Origin: Bathynomus jamesi
Lineage: Eukaryota > Arthropoda > Malacostraca > Isopoda > Cirolanidae
Assembly: GCA_023014485.1 (NCBI GenBank)
Contig: JAJOZX010005801.1
Coordinates: 123,501 to 187,500 of the forward strand
Direction: 5' to 3'
Length of the DNA stretch: 64,000 bases
In this document: piece after piece, positions 44,247 to 56,457 of the stretch
How positions within the stretch are numbered: the stretch's first letter is position 1
How the letters are laid out: each line of letters begins with the position of its first letter
Notes under the pieces: model-generated
Database searches by the model: none
What the model was told of the DNA's origin: nothing
The model's input: only the letters and a program-made list of their open reading frames with translations
Program-made: the position numbers and the translations under genes

Positions 44247-44515
44247 AGTTCAGGAAGAACCGATTCGCCTCTATTTAAAGGGCATATCTCAGCGGAAAAA
44301 CAAAGAAAAAGTGAGAGGAAAGACAGAGGAAAAAGAAAGGGTGGAGGGGACAGTCGAAGTGGAAAAAGACCAAGGATGACAAGGACTGCAGGGTCGAGCC
44401 CCATCATCCTTGGGTGCTAGGGCCGGGAGGGCGCACGTGAAACCTCCAGGAACAAGCACGTACAAACGAGCACAAAGAGCACTCAAGAGCACGAGCTTAG
44501 AACCCCCTTGCGGGG

Positions 44516-44570
<55 letters not shown>

Positions 44571-44600
44571 TATATATATAAATAAAAAAGACACACATAT
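44080..44600. repeat. Dispersed-repeat tail with simple repeats
   Basis: GTGAAGCTCAAAAATTTCAC at 44082 is a near copy of 41518-41540. It is followed by GGCTGGAACAGACAGACAAC, a (CA)n, a TA run and a poly-T (44170-44246), resembling the tail of the CGTTGCC-type repeats. Sequence at 44386-44515 is GC-richer and unassigned. A TA run fills 44516-44580. Confidence 0.5.
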
Positions 44601-45245
44601 ATACCAAAGGTATATATATGTGTGTGTTTTGTCTATCTTGAATTTTCAAAAGTATGCCGTAAATTCCGTTTTAAAAGTAGCCATTATGCAAATTTAAAAA
44701 CGTTTCTTTCAAGGCTACGTGGTTTTTATAGTTCGTTCATACGAATTTACTCAGTCGCAAAGAACCTAGACTTTAATATTAAACAAATTATTTTTAATAC
44801 AGTACTTTATATACAGATTAAAATTATTATTATAGTAGTAGTAGTAGTAACAACAGTAGTAGTAGAGTAGTATCATCATGAAGATATTACTATCGTTTAT
44901 CAAATAGAGAGAAATTATTTGGATGAGAATTATTGCTAAAAATCAAAGTGAAATACGAATAATAAAGTTTCATTATAGACAAGCAAAGATGAATTATGAA
45001 AGCTTTATAAACGGATTCCGAATTCAGCCGAAGAAAGTTTTGAGGTGTGGAATTGTTTGCGGAATATGGGCGAAAGCATTTTCTGATAACCAAATACGAT
45101 TAAATCGCAGACCAGTTTCCGATCACTGGATTTTATGCGCCAACTTCCCCGAAAAACGCTGCTTTTCGATACACTTTTAAGGCTCTTTCTCTCCGGTCGA
45201 GAGTGAAATTATGCATGCCTGTACCGCTTTGTATGCGCTGGCACG

Positions 45246-45247
<2 letters not shown>
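44601..45247. other. No gene recognised
   Basis: AT-rich sequence with an (AGT)n tract near 44836-44868. Confidence 0.5.

Positions 45248-45294
<47 letters not shown>
45248..45294. repeat. (CA)n microsatellite
   Basis: About 23 CA units. Confidence 0.95.
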
Positions 45295-45296
<2 letters not shown>

Positions 45297-45396
45297 CATG
45301 ATCGAAAGCTGTCAAAACATTAAAAGTATTCGTGTATAGTAACAGAATTTTACACATTAACATTCAATAAGTAATACATAATGATTAGCGTCTTAC

Positions 45397-45471
45397 CTTA
45401 CACTCTGATGGAGGAATCATAAATCTGACCTCATTGTCTTCTGCATTTGGGTAACTTCTCCTATTCGGGTG
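45397..45471 (-). CDS. Candidate 75-bp host exon
   Basis: On the minus strand a pyrimidine-rich tract ending TTTCTCCTTCAG is followed by 25 open codons (HPNRRSYPNAEDNEVRFMIP, then PSECK) and then AAG|GTAAGA, a strong donor. Exon length is divisible by three, with phase 0 at both ends. It does not match any transposon in the window. I do not recognise the protein. If real, the flanking transposon-rich DNA is intronic to a long minus-strand gene. Both splice sites and the frame are seen directly; exon status is inference. Confidence 0.5.
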
Positions 45472-45683
45472 CTGAAGGAGAAATACAGAATTGTAATTAA
45501 TTCATATTTGTTCGTATTAACAAAGATATGTCAAATTAATCGAGCGTCAGATTAACGTACTATTGACGAAATATATTTGTTTTGTTTCAAGATTACTATT
45601 TAATTTTCGGACAGGATTTAATGTGCTTATACAACCCGAAGAATAATGTTCTTTTAAAGGTGCGTTACTCTAATAAGGGTTCT

Positions 45684-45685
<2 letters not shown>
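45472..45685. other. No gene recognised
   Basis: AT-rich sequence between the exon candidate and the TA run. Confidence 0.5.

Positions 45686-45774
<89 letters not shown>
45686..45774. repeat. (TA)n microsatellite
   Basis: About 44 TA units; target of the mariner-like element that follows. Confidence 0.95.
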
Positions 45775-45777
<3 letters not shown>

Positions 45778-47169
45778 GGTGATCCAGAGAAATGGGACCC
45801 AAAAGAAACCCTGTAACTCTTAAAGTATAAGTCCTTTTATAAAATCATACGCATCATTCGAAAGAGGATAGTTACAAGTTTGCACAGGATTGTATAGGTT
45901 TTGACAATACAAGACAAGATAAGATACAAAACAAAATAAAAGTGTTATTTAAAACTAACCCTTCAAGACGACTGCATCGACTGTGGAACAGCTGCGTTTC
46001 ATAACTGAGCAATATTATGAGCATGGAAGAAGTGTAGTTTCAGTTCAAAGATCTTTCAAGACAAATTTTCAGATGTCAAAATCAGCTTCTAAGAAAGTAA
46101 TCCGTCGGTGTGTCAGAAATTTTTCCCTAACTGGCAGCATTGGAAAAGAAAACCAACTGGAAGAGTGCGCACAGCAAGGATAGACGAGATCATTAACAGA
46201 ACTCATGAAATTGTACAGGATAATCCTAACATAAGCATCAGACGTGCTTCTCAGCTGTTAGGAGTTGGATATGGAACAACACACCGTATATTCAAGCAAA
46301 ATTTAATGCTCTTTCCATATAAAATTCAAACAGTGCAACAACTAAACGATGGAGATTTCGCACGAAGACGACAATTCTGTCAATGGATCCAACAGAAGGT
46401 AAATGGCACCACCAATTTTCTAGTAACTTTGATTATGTCAGACGAAGCCCATTTTCACTTGAATGGAACTGTAAACAAACAAAATTGTCGTTTCTGGGCA
46501 ACAGAAAATCCATTGAATATTACCGAAGTCCCGTTGCATAGTCAGCGTGTAACTGTTTGGTGTGGTCTTACTGCATCTCAGATCATAGGGCCGTACTTTT
46601 TCGAGGATTCCACCGGAAACACGGTCACTGTAAATGGTGATCACTACGAAAAAATGTTGACCGATTTCCTTATTCCTAAATTAAGAGATCTTTGTCTAGA
46701 AAACCACTGGTTCCAACAAGACGGAGCTACCTGCCATACCACGAGGAACTGCATGGCAGTTTTGCGTCAAACGTTTCCAGGCGAGTTAATCTCAAGATTT
46801 GGAGACGTTGAATGGCCCGCAAGGTCTCCGGATTTTTCTCCCTTAGATTATTATCTCTGGGGATATTTAAAGAGTAGGGTCTACAGAAATAACCCAACGA
46901 CCTTGCAAGAATTGAAGGCCGCCATCACAAATGAGATACAGGCCATACCACCGCACACTGCAAAAGTGATGCAGAACTTACAAGCGAGAACACTGGAATG
47001 CTTGGCAACTAATGGAGCACATTTGAAAAGAGTCATTTTTAAAAAATAAATATTTCATAATAAACTTGTAACTCTACTCTTTCGAATGATATATAGTTTT
47101 TATGAAAGGAATTAAATATTAAGAATATTTGGCTTTTTTTTATGGGTCCCATTTATCTGGATCACCCAG
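45775..47169 (+). mobile_element. Mariner-like element, nearly intact
   Basis: Inverted ends GGGTGATCCAGAGAAATGGG on the left and GGGTGATCCAGATAAATGGG as complement on the right, each continuing ACCCA. TA adjoins both (45773-45774, 47170-47171). The 1,395-bp length and single transposase gene are typical of Tc1/mariner relatives. Confidence 0.9.
45983..47049 (+). pseudogene. Mariner-like transposase, single frameshift
   Basis: MEQLRFITEQYYEHGRSVVS begins a DUF4817-type helix-turn-helix. One shift near 46145 moves from frame LTGSIGKENQ to RKPTGRVRTARIDEIINRTH. The rest is open for about 300 codons to a TAA at 47049. The catalytic core shows LIMSDEAHFHLNG, HWFQQDGATCHTTRN and WPARSPDFSPLDYYLWGYLK, with 36 residues between the second and third Asp. 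All three carboxylates are present. It would cut and paste its own element. It is close to functional but, as written, the DNA-binding and catalytic parts are out of frame. Confidence 0.88.
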
Positions 47170-47171
47170 TA

Positions 47172-48646
47172 TATATATAAAGTAAATTTGGTGATGGGTT
47201 GTGCAGTTTTTATACAGACCTGAAAACTGGCAACCTCATTTCTCTTAAGAATACGGTCTTGATTATGATTATCTGCGTTGGCGTTAGTTTCAAAGATTTA
47301 AGAAAAGAGAAAACAGCATTCAAGTATTTTTATAATTTGTTGACAGTTTTAAAGCTATTTTAAGACAGGATTATTAAATGTTTGCGCATTTGCAGATGCA
47401 TAGTTGAACGTTTCATCTCATTAAGCTTACAGGAAGTATTTAAGACGATTTGGAGAATTTTTATGACCAGTATACGTGGAAGACGCTGAGAAAGTGGGAT
47501 TATTTTGATAATTTTGTATTGTAGAAAGTGTATGAAAGTGAACGATTAAGTTATATACAACATACAGTTAACATTAACATTCCTCTAAACATTTCGAAAG
47601 TAATCTTTCCTTTAAGTAATATTCATTAAAGCAATATGAGAAAGGGTATATGACAGATTTACAGAAAGTCTGTCTGGTGGAATATGCGAGTTAAAAGCTT
47701 CCGTAAACGCTCTTTATGTAGATTGTGTACTTTGTATGATCATTTTATTTTAGTGGTTATAGCACACTATATTTAAATATATACACCAAATATCCTCGGG
47801 CATAGGGAGCAGTCCGAAAACGTTCCTCACTCTCCATTGAACACTGAATACATTCTGGTGTTATCCAAAATAGAATATAGGTATCAAATATATAGGTTAG
47901 CCAGTACAAATTAATAAAACAGTGAAACACGATGTGTGCAATGTAATTCCGATTAGCCATCGGACTTTTAAAATATTATCAACAGCAAGTCTGTATGTCG
48001 AAAGAGGAGGACTTCTACTCTTCTTTAGAACGATAACAAAGTACTGGGTATGTATTCAAAGAACAACCAAACAGATTAGGAAATATGTGGGGAGTAAACC
48101 AAGAACCCACCCCCTCAAAAGAAAAAAAAGACCAGTAGAAATACTGGAAATAGCAACCGTGATACTCGCAAGAAATGTGATAGAGTATGAAAATTTAAAA
48201 CATTCACCATGCAGTTACCTTTAAAGTCGCATCTACAAAGAAATTTTCGGTTTTAGTAGGAAAAAGTACCATATACAATCAATCATGGCAAATCAATTTC
48301 CAAAACTCCTACCGAAATATAAAGTGGTTTTCCACATTCCAAACTAGAAGACTTTGACTTTTTCAACAAAACCTACTTTGAATACATGTTTAGGCCCTCA
48401 GCACCGCACTCTTCGATGTTCAAAGCCAAATTTAAAGCGATCTTATGGCATTAGAAAAACAAGAAGATAGTACTCCGCAACAATGTAGGAATAATATCCC
48501 TCAAGAAGTGTAACGTCAAACCGTGGACAATCCTGCATAAGAATAGCATCCTTAGCAAGAATAACATCACAGTTCATCAAGATTTATTTACAGTAACCGC
48601 AAAACTATTAGATTTTGCTGGATTTCACTGTACGCAAGTGTCAGCA
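47172..48646. other. No gene recognised
   Basis: A 100-codon plus frame (47922-48224) with RKYVGSKPRTHPLKRKKRP is the longest. It lacks homology I can recognise. Upstream is AT-rich, non-repetitive sequence. Confidence 0.4.
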
Positions 48647-48735
48647 GCAGGGCCAGCCTGAGGCACAAACAGCCCAAGCAAAGTGCTTGGGCTTTCAATC
48701 TCGATGAGCCCGAATGCAGTTAAAAATAAATAAAC
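48647..48735. mobile_element. Possible solo hAT end
   Basis: GCAGGGCCAGCCTGAGGCAC followed by CAAGCAAAGTGCTTGGGC resembles hAT termini of the CAGGGCCGGC type. No second end was found before the TA run at 48743-48811. Confidence 0.35.
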
Positions 48736-48738
48736 AAA

Positions 48739-48742
<4 letters not shown>

Positions 48743-48811
<69 letters not shown>
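48743..48811. repeat. (TA)n microsatellite
   Basis: TA run just outside the 3' end of LINE copy 3. Confidence 0.93.
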
Positions 48812-48820
<9 letters not shown>

Positions 48821-50321
48821 GCACACAGTGTATATATACACCTTTCAAATGTTCGACGCGATGATTCCTCATTTCACGAAGGTCAAGCTTGTCGCCCCTC
48901 CTCTCGAGTTGGCCTGGTGAAGTAGTGAGTTGGTTTCTTGTACTCTCCACTTCACATAGCCAGGTAAGCCCGGCTCATCTGGGATTGTTCTGAGCCAGGT
49001 GTCTAATCTCCTTTTGAAGATGTCCACCGCAACACCCACTCGTGTTTCTTAGGTCTTTGGGCAGCTGATTAAACAGTCTTGGTCCTCTCACAACAAAACT
49101 ATTTTCTTTCAGGGTTAAGGATGTTCCCTGTCTCGCCTTCAATTTGGGAATACGACACAGTCTACCGTTTCTACTTTCCCCCGTTGTTTGGGGAGTTATA
49201 GGGTTCAGAGTAAGATTAGGGACTAGTTTCTCCATTATTTTCCAAGTGTAAATAATGGTGTATCTCTCTCTTCTCCTTTCCAGTGTATATAGGTTTAATT
49301 CGCGTAACTTTCCCAATAATTTAGTTCTTTGCATCCATCGATCTTGGCAGTGAAGCTCATCTGAATCCCTTCCAGCTGTCTGATGTCTTCTTTTTTATAT
49401 GGGCATGTTAGGACCAAGCAGTATTCCAATTTGGGTATGATCAGTGTTTTCAGTAGAGGAATCATTATATTCCTATCCCTTCGTTTAAAGGCTCTCAATA
49501 TCTGCCCAGTTATTCTTTTTGCTCTGTTTACTGCTATCTTATTTTGTTTCAAATTTCGTATCATCAGTCATTACAACTCCTAAATCTTTTGCTTTAGAAT
49601 TTCTCTGAATTTCCTGTCCATTTGGGGTATAGTATTCCATGGATTTTAGGTCCTTCCTTGTTCCGTACCGTAACAATTGAAATTCCTTAGTGTTAAACTT
49701 CATATTGTTGTCTTCTGTCCACTTGTAGATGCTGTTCATGTCTGTTTGTAGAGATCCTATACCCTCTGGGGTTCTTATTTTTCTACTGATCTTTGTGTCA
49801 TCAGCAAAGGATGTTACTGTGCTGTCTTTGGTAACATCCTCACCTATGTCAGTTAGCATGATTATGAAGAATAGTGGAGCTAATACTGTTGTTCCTTGTG
49901 GTACTGAGCTGAGGACCTCTGAGTCTGATGAGGATATTCCTTGTACTGTAACGACTTGCCGCCGCTCACTAAGGAAATTATATATCCATTTCCCTACTTT
50001 TCCTGTTATTCTTATATATTTCAGTTTAGGTATTATGATTCCATGGTCACACTTGTCGAACGCTTTGACAAAGTCTGTGTATATTACATCATAGTTTTCA
50101 TTACTTTCAAGTGCATCAATAATGTTGTTGTAGTGTTCCATTAGTTGTGATAGGCATGATCTGCCTAACCGAAATCCATGTTGGTTGTCATTGAATTTTT
50201 TCTCAGTTTCCAAAAAGTCATAGATTTTCTGTTTAAATATTCTTTCAAATATTTTAGTGAGATGAGATGTAAGCGACACTGGCCTATAGGTTTTGGCCTC
50301 GGATATATCTCCTCTTTTATA

Positions 50322-51589
50322 CGAGGGTACTTCAATAAGTATCCGCACTTTTTATTTTAGTGATAATATATACTCGTAATAACGAGCCAAACTGAGATAT
50401 ATAAGCATATTTAGGCTAGCAACAGTATAGGCTTATTTAGGCTACTCGTAGCTGTCACATATCATACGAGTAGTGAGCATGGCTGCGCCGTTTTCAATTT
50501 GTACTCTGGAAGAACAGAGATTCGTGGTTCGTTTTTTGTGGGCAGAAGGTGTGAAAGGAGCTGAAATTCACACGCGTTTATGTGCTCAGTATGGGAATAA
50601 TGCGTTACCACGGCGAAGTGTGTACGAGTGGATTCAAATGTTCAAGGAAGGTCGGACATGTGTGACAGATGCTCAGCGCTCAGGACGACCGTCAACATCA
50701 ACCAGTGGTGACAAGCAGGAAGAAGCCAGAGCCATGATTTTCGATGACAGAAGATTAACACTAAAAGAAATTGCATCTTCATGACATTCTTGGCTTTCAC
50801 AAGATTTGTGCAAGATGGGTACCCAAACAGTTGACAGAAGAGCACAAGCGTAATCGTATGGACGTCTGCTGTCGTCTTTTGGCGCGGTATCATAATGAAG
50901 GTGAAAACTTTTTGGAGCGCATTATCACTGGAGATGAAACCTGGATCCATCACTATGAACCAGAAAGCAATCGATAGAGCATGCAATGGAAGCATCCAAC
51001 ATCTCCCGTTGCAAGGAAGTTCAAAGCGCAGCCGTCAGCAGGTAAAGTTATGCTAACACTGTTTTGGGATACACGAGGCCCTATCCTTGAACATTATCTA
51101 GAGCGTGGAACTACAGAAACAAGTGCATCGTATTCTGACATGCTTCGGAATGAGTTAAAGCAAGCAATTCGCACAAAACGGAGAGGGAGATTGTCGGAAG
51201 GTGTTATTCTGTTACACGAAAATGCGCGCCGTCATACCGCTGCACAGACTAGAAAATGCCTTCAAGAACTTGAATTTGAAGTTCTCGACCATCCAGCCTA
51301 CAGGCCAGACCTAGCACCTTCGGATTTTTACCTGTTTGCACCACTAAAAAACGCTTTGAGAGGTCAGCGATTCCAAGGCGATGATGACTTGAAGGAGGCG
51401 GTGCATGACTGGCTACGCACACAGCCAAAAACATTCTTTTGTGATGGTATTAGGAAGCTTGTAGATCGCTGGTCTAAGTGTATTGAGAAAAAGGGAGACT
51501 ATGTTGAGAAGTGATGTGTTTATAATCTATCAGATGTGAAAATAAAATTGTGAAAATAAAAAGTGTGGATACTTATTGAATTATCCTCG
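50322..51589 (+). mobile_element. Mariner element inserted in LINE copy 3
   Basis: Ends CGAGGGTACTTCAATAAGTA and, as complement, CGAGGATAATTCAATAAGTA, both continuing TCCxCACTTTTTATTTT. TA flanks both (50320-50321, 51590-51591). Removing it restores CTTTTATATATTGGGAC, matching copy 2 at 37266-37282. Confidence 0.93.
50479..51514 (+). pseudogene. Mariner transposase, inactive
   Basis: I take the ATG at 50479 (MAAPFSICTLEEQRFVVRF); a GTG two codons upstream is not a eukaryotic start. The helix-turn-helix part includes RSVYEWIQMFKEGRTCVTDA. After LTLKEIASS about 14 codons are missing with a frame change into HDILGFHKICARWVPKQLTE. RIITGDETWIHHYE gives the first Asp. A TAG follows at 50978-50980. 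The second site reads LLHENARRHTAA, Glu in place of the usual Asp, and the third is YRPDLAPSDFYLF. So it carries a deletion, a stop and a changed catalytic residue. Confidence 0.88.
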
Positions 51590-52080
51590 TATATTGGGAC
51601 TATGTTCACGCTCTTCAGGATGCTCGGTATTTCTCTCGTATCTAGTGATCGTCTCCGTATCCAATATAGGGGCTTAGTGATTGCATTCTTGCAGTTTTTG
51701 ATCAGTGTAGCACTCCAATTGTCCGGTCCTGCCGCTGAGTGTGTTTTAGTTTTCCTAAGCTTATCTAATATCATCTGTCGTAAAGTCAAAGTCCGTTATA
51801 CTTTCCCCTTGTAGTTCTTCTTCAAAGAACGCGTTTCTATCGCATTCCAATTTGTCAGTTTTTGAGATACTGAAAGATGATTCGTACTGAGTTCTTAATA
51901 TTTCAGATACTTTTGTTAGATCATCAGATAAAGCACTGTCTTCATTTTTCAAAGGTCCGACAGTCGTGTGATTTTTCGACTTCCTTTTTGCAAAATTATA
52001 GAAGTACTTTGAGTTAACCGTTATCGCTTCTATATCGTCGTCGTCTTATTTTTCTGTATGCTTCTCAATTAGTTCCTGTA

Positions 52081-52619
52081 TGTAGTAATGCCTAGTTAAG
52101 AATATTAATTTTTGTTTAATTAAGATTATAATGTTTAATATAAATCATTTACTAATAATTGTGAAATTACGAAAAAGTATGTTTGTTTGAAATTGTTTAA
52201 AATGGGAAGAGTTGGCAATCCTGAACAGAGGCCCACAGAGCGGACTACCCACAAAAAGAGTCAGTCTTTCGGCAGCGCGATAAGCGTAAAGTTGGGGCCA
52301 TGTAACCTTAAGATTAAATTAATTGTTTTGTGCCCCCCTCCGACGTAAAATATTATAGTAAAATTTCCTACTCGCATCCCCTCAAACTACTTAAACCATT
52401 TTCGGAATTAAATAAAGTGTTAACAAGCGTTAAAAGAGTGTTAATGAACCCCCCCTTCCCCCTTTGTGTTGTAACGGCTTTCAGTCTCGGCGTGGCTACC
52501 ATGAATATAATTGTAAAGTATCGTGGAAATGAGTAAAGAGAGTGTAAAGATAAATGCAATAGAGATCAGAAAGTAGAGTAAATAATGAAGAAAGTAAATA
52601 ATAAAAGTGATTCACGACA
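52081..52619 (+). repeat. 5' long terminal repeat
   Basis: 539 bp, TG...CA ends. By eye it differs from the 3' repeat at two substitutions and one T-run length change. Confidence 0.92.
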
Positions 52620-54444
52620 TATTTGGTGGCTAGCGGCGGTCTTACATCATATTTTGTATGAGGCTTACCCACGTGCCTATTATTTCGATTAAAATTCTTC
52701 CGACCCGGTATAATAGCCAATAGCGTTAATGAACATTTTATTTCGATTATTAAAATATCTAAATGCAAAGTTTACCCCGTTTGCAGGCAAATTTCGATTT
52801 CCATTCCTTAAAATTTCATGGTGAATGTAATTTCAAAATGGCGCATGGCCTTCGACATCCTTATAGCGTCCCTTACAAACTTCGCGCCTAAAAATTTAAT
52901 TTTTTTTCTTTCTTTTCGTGGGAGTTCGTTGATTCTGAAATGTTCGTTTGTTCCATTTTTCATCGTACGGTTCCGTTACTTTTCACAGTCTAGTGCCTCA
53001 AAATTTCTTTTAGTCGTGGTGCAGAGTCGGTAGAAAAATTTGTCTGACTCAATACTGCGAGTCATTATTACGTTAAATTTCGTTCATTACGTCGGAGAGG
53101 ACATAGTTTTGAAAATTTATCGTGCTGTGAGGGCTCAATTTTTCTTTTTTTCGTCTCTTCCACTGTTATGCCTGTTTCAGCTTACCTAATCATAATAATA
53201 AGAATAACGATTAATAAATAAATTTTACTGGATTTGTACGTAAGTGAATTATGTTAGTTTAAATACAGTGATACACATTTTATACGGTCCTTTAAAAATG
53301 TTTGAGCGAAAATTTGTACCGCATTTCTAGGTATATATACATATATAGTATTGTAAGACACTTCATGAACATGAAAAATTTTCTGGGTTTCATTGGTAGA
53401 TTTTTTATTATATTTCGATTGGTTGTATATAATAATAGGCTTATTTTATTGTTTGTATAGGTTTACGGGCTTTTTGCTTCGCTTCGCTTCGCGCTAAATA
53501 GGATTAAGTTACATTTTAAGGGACAGTCGAAAAATAATCTTAAACATAATAAATTGTCAGATTATAGGCTGGCCGTATAGGATTGTGTTAGACTTCAAAA
53601 TAAGCTTAATTAATTGGTTTAACTGAAATAGAGACTGTGTCGTGAAATTTTCTATAAATTCATTTGTTTTTCTTTGGATTTTTTTATATTCTCAATAATT
53701 ATACACTTACATATTAACTTATACCTATAAATTAGTTATATAATTATATATATTTATATACATCGTTAAATATTGTTCATATATTGACCGTCACTATGGT
53801 ATATGTCTGAGTATTAAATTCTTAGTTATTTAACAAAATTTTAATTGGTTTAACATAAATAATCATAGGATTTTTTTTAATAAGCACAAATGTTATGCAT
53901 TAAATTCTAAATTGTTCTTTCCACGCGTAACATTAAATTTATTAATTATAGGCCTAAAAGTGCGGCAGTAAATTTTATTTTTATTTTGGCGGCCAATGTG
54001 AGTTACGGTACACATATTTTACGAAAGCTGGATATTATTATAATTATTTTTGAATTACAGAAATTGGTGTAGAAAATTTTCATATAGTTTCTTTACGTTT
54101 TATAAATGCACTCAATTTTATTTTTATAGGTAGGCCGATTTTTATTTATTTCTTTCTTCCAGTTCAATGAAAATGGTAAAATTTTTATTTGGAATTTAGA
54201 TTGTATTGCAAAAAGGATGTTTTGATTTGATATTTTAATTTGGGTATTAGAAATGAAAAATGTCCTTTTTTTTAGTTCGAGCGTTTGCATAGAAAAGATT
54301 ACAAAATTATGTCAGGATATAATGCAGTTTCATTCGGTTAGGGATATTTGTATAGAGGTTCGCTTACAAACAAAGCGACCGCTCTGAATTATGCAATGTT
54401 TTGTTTTTGTTTACAGTAGGTTGCGTGTATTTGTGAGTGCATAT
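52620..54444. other. LTR-element interior, non-coding
   Basis: No frame above about 70 codons looks real. GCTTCGCTTCGCTTCGCGC at 53476-53494 is a small tandem motif. AT content is high. Confidence 0.6.
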
Positions 54445-56457
54445 TACACTGGGGAACACAACTTTTGGTGACTTAGATGTTAGACCTGTTTCTGGGTATA
54501 TTGAGGTCGCTGATTCTAAAAATGACATTAGTTTTTCTCCATCAGCTCTGCTTATCAAGATATGATATATATCTATATATATTTCTATATAATGTATATA
54601 ATATTATATAATTGCTGACTGGCAATCACTGTTGTTGTCAATTGAATACAAAAGTATGATGAATGTCAGCAAAAATAGTGTATTAACATCAAACAAGCAT
54701 AAGGTACGAAAAATATTTCTTAAATTCAAACAAGCTTGAGACACGAACGGCAAAAAAAGTTCTTTCATTGAGACATCTCACATAACCCGCGTTTCTGAGA
54801 TTTCTTGCGATGAGATGTGCCAGGACATTCGCGTTGGATGCTCCAGCAGTAATCTGCCATCATGTGAGTATCCCATCGTCCGCGGTACCGTTCTTCCATG
54901 GTCCTTAGTTCTTGGTGAAATCGTTCACCCTGTTCCTCGCTTAGATCACCGAGGTTATCTGGGAAACGATCCAAATGACTGTGGAGGTAATGCAGTTTGA
55001 TGCTCATTTTACAGCCAAGTTTACAAAAAGGAGAGCATATTTTCCACTAGTTCACCGTAGTTATCGGCCTTATAGTTCCCAAGGAAATTCTTCACAACCA
55101 TACTAAACGATGACCACGCACGTGCCTCAATGTTGTCCATTGAATCTTGGAAACGCGGGTCTTTCATGAGTTCCCGGATTTGCGGTCCATCGAAAATACC
55201 TGCCTTCAGCTTTTCCATGCTCAGCGCAGGAAATTTTCTACATATGTAGCCAAAACACGTCCCATCTCTGTTCAAAGCCTTTATAAATTGTTCCATCAAA
55301 CCTAGTTTGATATGCAGTGGTGGCAATATGATCCTTTCTCTGTCAACCAAAGCTTCTTTGATGATATTTTTTTCTCCAACCACCATGTTTTCTCTCAGAG
55401 GCCACTGTCTTCTCACCCAGTGTTCATCTTTAGCTCTACTGTCCCAGAGACATATAAAGCACGGGTACTTGGTGTACCCGCTCTGCTGGCCCAGGAGAAA
55501 ATTCGCCATCTTCAGATCCACACAGATCACCCATTGGTGGTCTCGGTATGATATCTTTTTGGAAGCTAACAATTCAGACGATTTCTTTGAAAGACTTAAG
55601 TCCCTTATGAGGTCGTTTAATTCGTGTTGACTAAAACCTTCTGCAACTGATGACGGTCCTTCGAAATCACTGTCATTTTGCCCACATATGCTTTCTTTGT
55701 CAGTAGCAGATTCATCATCTTCTTGAGGGAGCTCTGGAAGATGGCTGAATGATGGGACAGGTATCTCATCTGAATGTGAAACAGGCCGTCTAGCTGAGTC
55801 TATGTCAGGATACGTCCATTTACTCCGGTTACGTCCATTGATGCCCTTTATATTCACCAAACAAAAGTAACAGTCATCACTGTGGTTTCTCTGTTCTCTC
55901 CATACCATTGGTATACCAAATTTCAGGCACCTCCTCTTTCCGTTGGTCCATTGCCGCAGATGCTCCGTACACGTTTTACACACAACATGAGGAGCCCATG
56001 GCTTATCTTGGTCCCCTAGTTGTACTTTGAAATAGGCAAAATAAGTTTTTTTCACAAAATCAGTAATAGTTTTTCTCTGTTCAATGAACGTGTACTCTCC
56101 GCAGATAAAACAAAACACATCTGGATGATTTAAACACTTTCTTCGTGATGAAGCCATGTCAACACCTGTAACAGGAAAGAATTCACGTTAGTACATGTAC
56201 AATACACATGCAAAACAGCAACATCAGCAAAATCATAGCTACAATTTAATTATACAGATGCATTTAGATTTACGAGCAACTCATAATACCGTTCCAGAAG
56301 GGTAATAAAGTAGGTAATGACGTATGCAATATCTCAAAAACTAGAGCTGCTAGAACAAAATGGATGATATTTTCTGAATCAGTGGCATGAAAATATCCAG
56401 AATAAGGTCTAAAATCTCAGGCACCAAGAAAAAAATTTTTTTTTGTTTCCCAGTGTT
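54445..56457 (-). mobile_element. Z element, copy 3, internally deleted
   Basis: The left end TACACTGGGGAACACAAC and the right end as complement AACACTGGGAAACAAAA share TTAGA-x-CTxTTTCTGG and GCTGATTC blocks inward. AT lies outside both ends (54443-54444, 56458-56459). Inserted in the interior of the LTR element, so it moved after that element landed. It carries a Z protein lacking a central block. Confidence 0.85.
54765..56157 (-). pseudogene. Z protein, copy 3, central block missing
   Basis: The ATG at 56157 (MASSRRKCLNHPDVFCFICG) follows a likely splice acceptor (CCTGTTACAG). Cys pairs FCFIC, VCKTC and CYFC are intact. After DLSLSKKSSELLAS the frame jumps to KKISYRDHQWVICVDLKMAN, so about 110 residues that include the FIDSS Asp in other copies are gone, in frame. 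YPCFICLWDSRAKDEHW, ILPPLHIKLGLMEQFIKAL and FDGPQIREL follow. One extra T in a T-run near 55020 shifts the frame before KMSIKLHYLHSHLDRFPDNL, then LSEEQGERFHQE and MMADYCW. Confidence 0.78.

Larger units (their letters stand above)
48960..52030 (-). pseudogene. LINE copy 3, RT and C-terminal region
   Basis: The C-terminus LTLKENSFVVRGPRLFNQLP lies near 49080. The frame 50348-49539 holds GFRLGRSCLSQLMEHYNNII, YTDFVKAFDKCDHGIIIPKL, VPQGTTVLAPLFFIIM and the active site TSFADDTKISRK. Beyond the mariner, THSAAGPDNWSATLIKNCKN (about 51700) and ITDFDFTTDD (about 51785) are the RT N-terminus. Two extra bases in the PQGTVLAP segment and other indels show it is dead. Confidence 0.85.

Noticed and set aside
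47922..48224. Host gene on the plus strand
   Set aside because: No recognisable domain, no splice signals bounding it, and ordinary AT-rich codon content; listed only as unassigned sequence.
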